Of a stretch of DNA of 7,354 nt, positions 1 through 6,455 are shown piece by piece. Positions within the stretch are counted from its first letter, which is position 1; the number at the start of each line of letters is the position of its first letter. The notes below the pieces were generated by a model. The model worked only from the letters and a program-made list of their open reading frames with translations, was not told where the DNA came from and did no database searches. The stretch covers positions 1-7,354 of the forward strand of contig JABJPQ010000197.1 of the NCBI GenBank assembly GCA_018663815.1, written 5' to 3'. A program made the position numbers and the translations under genes. The DNA comes from Halobacteriovoraceae bacterium. Its GTDB lineage: Bacteria; Bdellovibrionota; Bacteriovoracia; Bacteriovoracales; Bacteriovoracaceae.

Positions 1-2
1 AA

Positions 3-1208
3 AAATTAGATCAACTAGGGCGCGACATTGCTCCCTTGTATGATATGGTACAATCGAGTCCATTACTCTTTAATAATACTGATGAGGGCGATTGGCTCTC
101 ATCAACCAAGTCTACAGAGTTAAAGCCAAGTCCTCTCATGCATAAGATATTATCTAAATTTGAACTCTCTATGAAGTTTGAACTACAACCGTTGAGTACC
201 AATAGTAGCCCGGAAGAAGTTAAAGCTTACTTTTCAAAGTATGAACAAACAATCGATCAGCTTATAGATAATGAAAAAAAATTTAATGAATTATCAAAAA
301 CAACCAAAGTTGAATTAAACAAAGAAATGAAACGTCTCAATCAAGCTGCTAACTATATTTGTAATGAGCAAGGGAAAAATCTTCATAACTATCCATCTCT
401 CGTTGAGAAAACGATGGAAGAAATATTTGAGCATAATAATTCTAAACAACAAGTCGCAGCGACTCAAGCGGCCTATTGCCATTTATTAAATACTAAACCT
501 TTGATAGAAGATGGGCTTAGTGTTGCCTCCATAGCTGGCTTTGCCATGTTGGGAGTTGGATTTGGTTTACAATTTATCCCAGGGGTTGGGACAGTTGCAG
601 GTGGTATGGTTTTATCTGCGAGTACGGCCTTGCTGGCAGGAGGGGGAGGAATGTTAACGGGAGTTGGAATTAAGGATACGATTGATAGTCAAAGTAAATT
701 GAACCGTGAAATTGGTCTACATTCAGCAGATTTAAACGATTACCAAAACGTAATTATTGCAAAAGAAATAAGAAATACGAATGTTGTGATGTCAGTTGTT
801 GATACGGCTTTGGTTCCCGTGGATCTGGCAGCCTATCGTATTTTGAAAAATAAAACACCTAACCTACCTGCTGAGACAATTGTTAAAAATACGGATCGTA
901 GAGTTGAACATCGTGGCAAAAATACTAATAGGCAAGGAGCTAGACGATTTGATGATGCTTTAAGGAGTACGGTTGATCAAGTAGAAAATGAGCTCGGTAA
1001 AGTTAAAAAATTAAAGTTATTATTAAAATACAATAAAGCTGAATATAATCTCAACCCACGAGATAAAATATACTTAGCTGCCATGGCCGATATGCTAGAG
1101 CAGGAGCTGAAAAAAAATAAAGGTTTAAAAGGAAAAAAACTTAAAAAAAAAGTTCAAAAAGAGTTAGATAAAATAATTAATAAATGCAATGGAGTTAAGG
1201 GGATATGA
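3..1208 (+). CDS. Unrecognised protein with glycine-rich hydrophobic block, 5' partial
   Basis: I do not recognise the family. The frame is open from the first complete codon at base 3, so the gene very likely begins outside the window; the TTG at 36 is in frame but has no special claim to be the start. About 401 residues are visible. The first 170 are largely polar and helix-prone, rich in Glu/Lys/Asn. Bases 513-671 encode a hydrophobic block of about 50 residues with many Gly (GVGFG, GGGG), interrupted by an Ile-Pro-Gly turn; it could form two membrane helices or a buried glycine-zipper hairpin. A helical region follows, then a very basic tail from about 1092, rich in Lys. The stop overlaps the next start as ATGA (1205-1208), suggesting co-transcription and coupling with the secreted protein downstream. 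A signal peptide cannot be assessed because the N-terminus is missing. Membrane or secreted location is inference; a toxin-like role is possible but unsupported. Confidence 0.8.
   Translation, partial: KLDQLGRDIAPLYDMVQSSPLLFNNTDEGDWLSSTKSTELKPSPLMHKILSKFELSMKFELQPLSTNSSPEEVKAYFSKYEQTIDQLIDNEKKFNELSKTTKVELNKEMKRLNQAANYICNEQGKNLHNYPSLVEKTMEEIFEHNNSKQQVAATQAAYCHLLNTKPLIEDGLSVASIAGFAMLGVGFGLQFIPGVGTVAGGMVLSASTALLAGGGGMLTGVGIKDTIDSQSKLNREIGLHSADLNDYQNVIIAKEIRNTNVVMSVVDTALVPVDLAAYRILKNKTPNLPAETIVKNTDRRVEHRGKNTNRQGARRFDDALRSTVDQVENELGKVKKLKLLLKYNKAEYNLNPRDKIYLAAMADMLEQELKKNKGLKGKKLKKKVQKELDKIINKCNGVKGI
1191..1194 (+). promoter_or_regulatory. Shine-Dalgarno for the secreted-protein gene
   Basis: GGAG lies 10 bases before the ATG at 1205, inside the last codons of the upstream gene, and a second purine run (AAGGGG) sits almost against the start. 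It supports the ATG at 1205, which is also the start that gives an intact signal peptide. Confidence 0.55.
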
Positions 1209-2575
1209 TTAAGAAAATTAGCTTTGTATTAGTAATCGTTTTTTCATCTTATAGTTATAGTTGTGATTATACGAATTTAACAGCTAAAAAACGGTATGAA
1301 GAAAGAGAGCAAGTGTATTTGAATATGGATAATCCAGGAGTTCGTCTTGCTTGGAAAGATATGAAGAAAAAAAATAAAAAATATTTAATTGGTACAGTGG
1401 ATAAAGTTATAAAAAATTATGAAAAATCCTTATGTGAAAGTTTTGATTCTCCTGAATTTGAAAAAAATAATCCTGGTGTGAAAATCAAAATACAAAAGAT
1501 GGACTTTAAAGGTTATTTGCTCACATGTCTTAAGAATTGCAAGGGATTCGATTTGCAATCTCATATCGCTAGAGTTGAAGCCCCTGTATTCCCACCAGAT
1601 AAAGAGGTACCCACAAAATCAGTTGATAAGTTTAAGCTAATCATGGCCAGTGCAAATAATTATCAAGAAGGATATGTCAAAGCGAGAATACTTGATGAGT
1701 ATCCAAATTATAATAGTAAAGATTCATTAAGTGATTTTATTCAAAAGGAATTAAAACTGGCCATTAATAGTGCAACAGATAATAAGAGCGTGGATTTAAA
1801 CGACAAAATTTTTCAAGATAATTTAAGCCAAAGTATTGTTGCTACTCGTGCGGAAAATCTGGAACAAGTAAACCCAAAGTTTAAAAAATTGATTAAAGCG
1901 CTAGATGTACTCATGGAAATCCCATTTACAGGTTCGAACAATTTTGAGGAAGAATTAAAACTGGCCATAAGTGATGAACATGTAAATGCAGCAAACAGAG
2001 GAAAGCATGTAGTATCAGCACAATCAGGAGATGATTTAACATTAGTATTAAAACAAAATGGAAAAATGGTTAAAGTCGTCGGGGCAGATGCAAAAGGCTT
2101 AGGCGTTTTAAATATGATGACACGGCTTGAAGGCTTTATTGAGTTTTCTAAGGATGGAAAAACAATTGAGAGTATGCAGGATGTCTTAAATATATCAAAG
2201 GGGGCCATTGCTAAGGCCGATGAACGCATGGAAGCCAGTATGAAAAATTATCAAGAAACAATGGAACACACACTTGCTAATTCCCAACCAGGTAAGAGCA
2301 TTGATAAAGTGATAAAAGAAGCAAATGATATCTATATTGATAAGCAAAAAAAGAACCCTCTTCTTATGGAAATGAGAGCTGGTGCAATTAACCCTTGTGG
2401 ACAGTCTACCAAATGTGTTATGGATAGAGTGACCACCATTCACAATACACTTAAAAAAATGGAAGATTATGGCGTTAAAGGCCACTTTGGTGATAGTTGC
2501 TTGGGGACTGAGTATTGGGCCAGAAAATACGGTGCAAAACCTTTATTTACTGCAAAAGAAAAGAAGAAAAAATGA
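1205..2575 (+). CDS. Secreted protein of unknown function with paired cysteines
   Basis: I do not recognise this 456-residue family. The N-terminus (MIKKISFVLVIVFSSYSYS) is a textbook Sec signal peptide: two lysines, a hydrophobic core, and a Ser-Tyr-Ser site ahead of Cys20. The site lacks the Leu expected at -3 of a lipobox, so signal peptidase I cleavage is more likely than lipidation, though Cys20 leaves a lipoprotein possible. Beyond Cys20 there are six cysteines (77, 108, 112, 398, 404, 432), clustered near both ends, which fits disulfide bonding in the periplasm or outside. The middle is charged and helical. Residues about 277-312 (base around 2033-2140) look like a compact beta/alpha segment with Gly-Ala-Asp-Ala-Lys-Gly-Leu-Gly. 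The tail ends in a run of lysines. It overlaps both neighbours by ATGA, so it sits mid-operon. No catalytic motif is evident. Confidence 0.85.
   Translation: MIKKISFVLVIVFSSYSYSCDYTNLTAKKRYEEREQVYLNMDNPGVRLAWKDMKKKNKKYLIGTVDKVIKNYEKSLCESFDSPEFEKNNPGVKIKIQKMDFKGYLLTCLKNCKGFDLQSHIARVEAPVFPPDKEVPTKSVDKFKLIMASANNYQEGYVKARILDEYPNYNSKDSLSDFIQKELKLAINSATDNKSVDLNDKIFQDNLSQSIVATRAENLEQVNPKFKKLIKALDVLMEIPFTGSNNFEEELKLAISDEHVNAANRGKHVVSAQSGDDLTLVLKQNGKMVKVVGADAKGLGVLNMMTRLEGFIEFSKDGKTIESMQDVLNISKGAIAKADERMEASMKNYQETMEHTLANSQPGKSIDKVIKEANDIYIDKQKKNPLLMEMRAGAINPCGQSTKCVMDRVTTIHNTLKKMEDYGVKGHFGDSCLGTEYWARKYGAKPLFTAKEKKKK
1748..1968 (+). repeat. Exact 17-base in-frame direct repeat inside the secreted-protein gene
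   Basis: GAATTAAAACTGGCCAT occurs at 1748-1764 and again at 1952-1968, 204 bases apart (68 codons, same frame). Both copies encode Glu-Leu-Lys-Leu-Ala-Ile, and the flanking residues are only weakly similar. It may be a remnant of an internal duplication, a short helical motif used twice, or chance in AT-rich sequence. Confidence 0.6.
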
Positions 2576-2880
2576 ATGAATTAAAAGAAAAATTGACCAC
2601 CGAAATTGAAGAAGCTGACTGGGATATGTTAAGTATTCACCATGAAAATGGTGCTGTTTTTATTGTGGCTGATCCCCTTAGCCTTGTTGATGCCGCTGTC
2701 GCTATTGTTAAAGATAAAACGGATTTTGTGAAAGTTTGGCTTGATAACGGTGAGCTGGCCAGGCCCTCAGAGAAATTTGTGGTAGAATTTTCTAAGAAAA
2801 AATATGAAAAGATGTGTACTTTTATCATTATACAACCTTATGTTTTGATAAAACTCCATAAAGAGGAAAAGCTAAACTAA
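2572..2880 (+). CDS. DUF2288 family protein
   Basis: This 102-residue protein matches my memory of the DUF2288 family in length and motif order: a helix with Glu-Ala-Asp-Trp near residue 14, a strand leading to Ala-Asp-Pro then Leu-Val-Asp-Ala-Ala-Val-Ala, a conserved Val-Trp-Leu-Asp-Asn-Gly near the centre, and a hydrophobic C-terminal strand ending Gln-Pro-Tyr-Val-Leu-Ile. The biochemical function of DUF2288 is unknown. There is no signal peptide or membrane segment, so it is probably cytoplasmic. The ATG at 2572 is chosen over the in-frame TTG at 2515 because it overlaps the upstream stop as ATGA (2572-2575), follows a purine-rich stretch (AAAGAAAAGAAG) and gives the family-typical length. 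Its stop (2878-2880) lies inside the 3' end of the convergent deaminase gene. Coupling a cytoplasmic DUF2288 protein to a secreted protein gene is unexpected. Confidence 0.82.
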   Translation: MNELKEKLTTEIEEADWDMLSIHHENGAVFIVADPLSLVDAAVAIVKDKTDFVKVWLDNGELARPSEKFVVEFSKKKYEKMCTFIIIQPYVLIKLHKEEKLN

Positions 2881-4095
2881 TCCGTGCTTTTTAGCGACTT
2901 TATCAAAGTATTGCATATTAATTTTAGCGAACTCTCTTTTTTCAACGTAATTTCCGGGGTGAAAACTTTTTTTGAAACCGTAGGCCACTATATCTTTTGA
3001 ACGCTTCATTGGTATTTTAAAGTTATCCGCCGCTAATCGATATTCATTTGTTACAGTAGAATTTGAAACAAGGCGGTTGTCAGTACAAATTGTTGTGGCC
3101 ATTCGGTTATCCATCATGTCTTTAAACTTATGTTCTCGAATCGATTTTATCGCAGGGTTAGTTTGCATATTACTAGTGAGGCAGACTTCAATGACACAGC
3201 GTTGATCTGCAATGAAGGAAGATAAGTCTTGGATGTATTTATTTTTATCTTTTATTTCAGGTGCGAGGATACGATTGGGCATGAATAACGAGTAACCATG
3301 GCCGATTCGATCAGCATGGCATTCAGTTATTGCTTCAAAAATACTCTCAGCTCCATAGGCTTCTCCCGCATGTACGGTTTTATGCATAAAGTTTTTATGA
3401 GCGAATGCATAGACATCCTTAAATCGACCAGCTGGAAAACCTTCCTCTTGACCTGCGAGGTCAATTCCGACAATTGGAATGCTTTTATTGTCTCTTAACT
3501 CAACACTGGCCCGAACCATCTCCATTGCAGCAAAATGAACGACATCGGTAGGATCTGTGTAGTTCATAACATCAAATAAGTTTGTGTAATAGGGGGAGTA
3601 ATTTTTAGGACCAAAGTTTCTCATGGCACATGCGATGATACCATAATGAAACTCAGGTTTATGGTGAATCTTAACTTCATCAGAGTTATTGTACTGAGTT
3701 TTGGCTTTATTTAATCCCTTGTTAGCGGCACTTAAAATAGATTCAAATGTTAATGACTTTTTTTTATCGATTAAGAGTTGGGGGGCAAACCTAACTTCAA
3801 TATAATTAACACCCTCTTGTTGATTATCAACTGCAAGTTCATATGCAATTTGTTCTATATTTTCAAGGTCTCGTAGTACGGCACATGTATATTGAAAGCC
3901 TTTTAAATACTCACCCAAGTTCGAATAGCTTTTTTTAAATACGTTTTCTTTTAAGCCTTCCTCAGTAAAAGAGGGAAGTTCTAGTTTCATTTTCTTGGCC
4001 ATCTCAATCAGAGAGTTGATACGTAGACTGCCATCAAGATGAAGATGAAGATCACTTTTGGGCATTTCGAATAAAAAATCATCTGTGTATTTCAC
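2872..4095 (-). CDS. Adenosine deaminase family protein (TDNR variant)
   Basis: This is a 407-residue metal-dependent hydrolase of the adenosine/AMP deaminase family, which hydrolyses a purine 6-amino group to release ammonia. Motifs in order: HLHLDGSLR (metal ligands His17 and His19), Glu-Val-Arg-Phe-Ala-Pro near 100, GIDLAGQEEG at 210-219, HAGE at 242-245 (metal ligand His242, catalytic Glu245), RIGHG at 263-267 (catalytic His266), CLTSN at 305-309, and TDNR at 338-341. Asp339 is the last metal ligand; the following Asp of the classical TDD motif, which contacts the purine, is Asn340. I recall TDNR in an actinobacterial deaminase subgroup, so this is probably a subfamily trait rather than decay. 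It is longer than typical bacterial enzymes (about 330-350), mainly through extra sequence between about 130 and 205. The GTG start overlaps the aminotransferase stop as GTGA. Activity on adenosine itself is likely but unproven; a related nucleoside such as methylthioadenosine is an alternative. Confidence 0.9.
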   Translation of the reverse strand: MKYTDDFLFEMPKSDLHLHLDGSLRINSLIEMAKKMKLELPSFTEEGLKENVFKKSYSNLGEYLKGFQYTCAVLRDLENIEQIAYELAVDNQQEGVNYIEVRFAPQLLIDKKKSLTFESILSAANKGLNKAKTQYNNSDEVKIHHKPEFHYGIIACAMRNFGPKNYSPYYTNLFDVMNYTDPTDVVHFAAMEMVRASVELRDNKSIPIVGIDLAGQEEGFPAGRFKDVYAFAHKNFMHKTVHAGEAYGAESIFEAITECHADRIGHGYSLFMPNRILAPEIKDKNKYIQDLSSFIADQRCVIEVCLTSNMQTNPAIKSIREHKFKDMMDNRMATTICTDNRLVSNSTVTNEYRLAADNFKIPMKRSKDIVAYGFKKSFHPGNYVEKREFAKINMQYFDKVAKKHGLV

Positions 4096-5318
4096 TTTTG
4101 TTCCTTAGGCTTAAACTTGAAGGTTTTCATTCTCGTTATAAACTCCGAAATGTCACCTTTTTCTTTAGCAAAACATACTCGAAAGTATCCAGGTTCTTGA
4201 AATGACATATCTTGGCCGGCCGTAAAATTGATTTTAAGCTCATTTAAAAAATAATTAAATAAATCTTGTTCGTCTGCAAAATTTTGGCAATATGAGCTTA
4301 GATTAAGGATAATAAATAAACCTGCGTCATAAGAGAGAAAGCTAAACTGTGGAAGCTCGTTACGGATTTTAGCAACTACTGATGCAAGTCTTTTTTGGTT
4401 TTCACATATAAGTGTATCGAGAAAATGTGTATCTGAGAGAATATTAGCCACTAAAAGCTGAGTCTGAGTTGAAACGGGGTGAAAATAACTCACGTTTTTA
4501 AGACTTTCTGTTAACTGCATATCAGGTGAGAGATAAAATCCAACTTTCAATCCTGCTAATGCAAAATCTTTGGCCATACCATATAAAAAGTGTGCTTTGA
4601 CATTTGCATCAATGGCCAATTGGTATAAAGATTGATGGGAGGCTTTAGTGTGTGAAGACAGAGCATATACTTCATCACATATTAATTCTAGATCATTCTT
4701 TAGACAGAAATCGATTAATTTTTGGCCAAAGGTATAGGATAATTTTTCTCCGGTAGGATTATGCGGATGAGTGATTAAAACGGCCTTGATTTTTTCTGGA
4801 TGGGGGTGGTTTTGGTAAGTCGTTATGAATGAGCTTATTTCATGCTCAAATTTATTTGATGTTTTTAACGGTACTTTTAAAAACTCACATCCAAAACGTT
4901 TGGTGAAGTCATGTTCGAAGCCAGTATAGTAAGGTGCTGCAATCATAATGATATCATTTTGATCAAATAAAGAAAAACTAAGACTCTCACAGATGCAACT
5001 TAAGCCAGATTGGATAATGATATTTTCAGCCTGCACATTTTTTAGATTTAAATAATTTTCAAAAAAAATGGCCACGGTCTTTCTAACTTCTTCCAGGCCA
5101 TATAATGTATTATATTGAATGTGTTCAGCACAAAGATTTACGTTTTGATTAATTTTGGGAATAATGAGATCATTAAGGAGGTGATTTTCAGCAATACCAA
5201 AGTTCAAAATCCCTAGTGGGTTTTGTTTCGAAAAAGGATCTTCGCTCCATTTTTGATGCCCTAACATAATTGCACTTGGAGCTGATTGCAGCTTTAACGC
5301 TCTGTCAGAAATACTCAC
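4092..5318 (-). CDS. Class I/II PLP-dependent aminotransferase, ACC-synthase-like
   Basis: This 408-residue fold-type I PLP enzyme has the hallmarks of class I/II aminotransferases: Tyr130 after Pro129 (ring-stacking), HNPTG at 186-190 (Asn187), CDEVY at 214-218 (Asp215 for the pyridine nitrogen, Tyr218), the cofactor lysine Lys250 in GMAKDFALAGLKVG, and Arg380 in YFRVCFA for the substrate carboxylate. Several stretches recall 1-aminocyclopropane-1-carboxylate synthases, especially GILNFGIAENHLLNDLI near 36-52 and the region around the lysine. The lysine signature fits the class I pattern except that the phosphate-binding Arg is Lys258; the usual Ser upstream is Gly247. The GTG start overlaps the upstream stop as GTGA, with a weak AGG eight bases ahead. 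It could be an ordinary amino-acid aminotransferase or catalyse elimination/cyclisation as ACC synthases do; motifs alone do not separate these. Confidence 0.88.
   Translation of the reverse strand: MSISDRALKLQSAPSAIMLGHQKWSEDPFSKQNPLGILNFGIAENHLLNDLIIPKINQNVNLCAEHIQYNTLYGLEEVRKTVAIFFENYLNLKNVQAENIIIQSGLSCICESLSFSLFDQNDIIMIAAPYYTGFEHDFTKRFGCEFLKVPLKTSNKFEHEISSFITTYQNHPHPEKIKAVLITHPHNPTGEKLSYTFGQKLIDFCLKNDLELICDEVYALSSHTKASHQSLYQLAIDANVKAHFLYGMAKDFALAGLKVGFYLSPDMQLTESLKNVSYFHPVSTQTQLLVANILSDTHFLDTLICENQKRLASVVAKIRNELPQFSFLSYDAGLFIILNLSSYCQNFADEQDLFNYFLNELKINFTAGQDMSFQEPGYFRVCFAKEKGDISEFITRMKTFKFKPKEQK
4101..4106 (-). promoter_or_regulatory. Shine-Dalgarno for the deaminase gene
   Basis: On the minus strand, AAGGAA lies five bases before the GTG at 4095, inside the end of the aminotransferase gene. 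It is the clearest ribosome binding site in this operon and fixes the GTG start. Confidence 0.65.
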
Positions 5319-6454
5319 GTATCGAGCCTATTTTCTTTTAGTTTTGTCATGACTTGAAACAACTCCATTCCTTGATGTACTGAACTTGATGGACATCGAT
5401 TAATGATTATTCCGTCTTCTTGTGCTAGGACAGTTGATTTTGCTGAATCAATGGGGTTACTAGGGTCTAGATCTTTAAGATTATAAAAACTTGCTAAAAT
5501 ATCACCTTTGAGAAATTTTTGACCGGGTTGAAAGTGATAATCAACCAGACCTCCTTTAAGGGAGTAAATTGTTTTATAGTTATCGAGATGACAAGAGTGA
5601 GATGATATTTTGTCGGGCGTGCCTGCTAATAGGCCTTTGTATTTTAAGTAATTAATAATACTCTCAACGTCTTTCGCAGCATTTTTCATACAAAATGTTT
5701 CTTCAGAACCAAATTCAAGTGTGAATGATTCAATATCTAGGGTGATGTCTTTACCCACTTTGGATAATGCATTTCTTAGGTGAATCCATGGCATAAATGC
5801 CGCTTCATCCATAGCACCATCAAAGCTTTCTGGGATAATTAAGATATGTTTAAATTTTAAATAATGAGAAACATCTGTTTCATATTCAGCACTGTATAAG
5901 TATCTTGTTGCGACAGGACCAGTGTGTAGATCTAGTATACCATCTGCTTTAGCTGCAATTTGCTGTAATAAAAGATTTAGTTTATTGTTTTCTGATAGTG
6001 TTCGTTTGGAAGTGAGAGTTTGCTGATGGTTTTTAAAGATGTTGGATAGCTCTTTTTTAAAAAGAGATTTAATTGTTCCCCACTCTTGATCTTTATGATT
6101 ATTAGCAAATTGATCGATGTCATACTTGGAGGCTTGTATAATATCAATATAATTTCTATTCCAATTATGACCTGTTACTGGGTTATAACGGCCATAGGTG
6201 TATGTTCCGTGTTTATTATTTGTGGCGTATGGATTAGCGAGCGGAATAAAAGTAATGCTACCTTTTAGCTCAGTTGTATTGAGATATTCCATCAGCTGTA
6301 AAATAACAGCGTTTCCTTGTAGTTCAGCTCCGTGGACAGAAGCTTGAATATGAACATGTTTGCCAGAGCCCCCCGTTACTGTATAGGTGTTAAGGCTAAG
6401 CTCTTCCCCTGTTGCAAGTTCTTTTACAGGGTAGTTATTGATTGTCCACTTCAT
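5315..6454 (-). CDS. Succinylglutamate desuccinylase/aspartoacylase family zinc hydrolase (M14-like)
   Basis: This 379-residue enzyme belongs to the zinc carboxypeptidase-like superfamily that includes AstE and aspartoacylase, which hydrolyse amide bonds of N-acyl amino acids. Zinc ligands are visible in order: His41 and Glu44 in SVHGAELQG, and His177 in DLHTG at 175-179. Between them, ANPYA at 73-77 and HNWNRNY at 96-102 correspond to the substrate-binding NP and DxNRxF motifs, with Asn where Asp is common. Glu247 in TLEFG at 245-249 is the likely catalytic glutamate. The C-terminal 90 residues form the expected beta-rich domain (GLVDYHFQPGQKFLKGD). There is no signal peptide, so it is probably cytoplasmic. 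The ATG is one base after the decarboxylase stop, with a weak GGAT eight bases upstream; the stop overlaps the aminotransferase start. The substrate is unknown; removal of an acyl or aminoacyl group from a pathway intermediate is plausible. Confidence 0.88.
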   Translation of the reverse strand: MKWTINNYPVKELATGEELSLNTYTVTGGSGKHVHIQASVHGAELQGNAVILQLMEYLNTTELKGSITFIPLANPYATNNKHGTYTYGRYNPVTGHNWNRNYIDIIQASKYDIDQFANNHKDQEWGTIKSLFKKELSNIFKNHQQTLTSKRTLSENNKLNLLLQQIAAKADGILDLHTGPVATRYLYSAEYETDVSHYLKFKHILIIPESFDGAMDEAAFMPWIHLRNALSKVGKDITLDIESFTLEFGSEETFCMKNAAKDVESIINYLKYKGLLAGTPDKISSHSCHLDNYKTIYSLKGGLVDYHFQPGQKFLKGDILASFYNLKDLDPSNPIDSAKSTVLAQEDGIIINRCPSSSVHQGMELFQVMTKLKENRLDT

Positions 6455-6455
6455 A

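Noticed and set aside
36..38. TTG as the true start of the first gene.
   Set aside because: The frame is open upstream to the window edge and no convincing Shine-Dalgarno precedes it, so the gene is treated as 5' partial.
1205..1264. Lipoprotein signal on the secreted protein because of Cys20.
   Set aside because: The residues before the Cys are Ser-Tyr-Ser; the lipobox Leu at -3 and a small residue at -2 are missing, so lipidation is not supported, although not excluded.
1813..2485. Minus-strand open frames of 138 and 96 codons opposite the secreted-protein gene.
   Set aside because: They mirror the plus-strand gene, have Ser/Phe/Cys-rich low-information composition with no domain, and would overlap a gene with a clear signal peptide.
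2515..2571. An upstream TTG start adding 19 residues to the DUF2288 protein.
   Set aside because: It lies deep inside the preceding gene, adds residues unlike the family, and the ATG at 2572 forms a standard ATGA overlap.
2860..2895. Possible terminator hairpin at the convergence point (GCTAAA 2871-2876 with TTTAGC 2890-2895, and alternative AAAAGC/GCTTTT pairing), followed on the minus strand by a T-rich run.
   Set aside because: Stems are only 6 base pairs with two G-C pairs and a 13-base loop, and the sequence is coding on both strands. Too weak to call as an intrinsic terminator.
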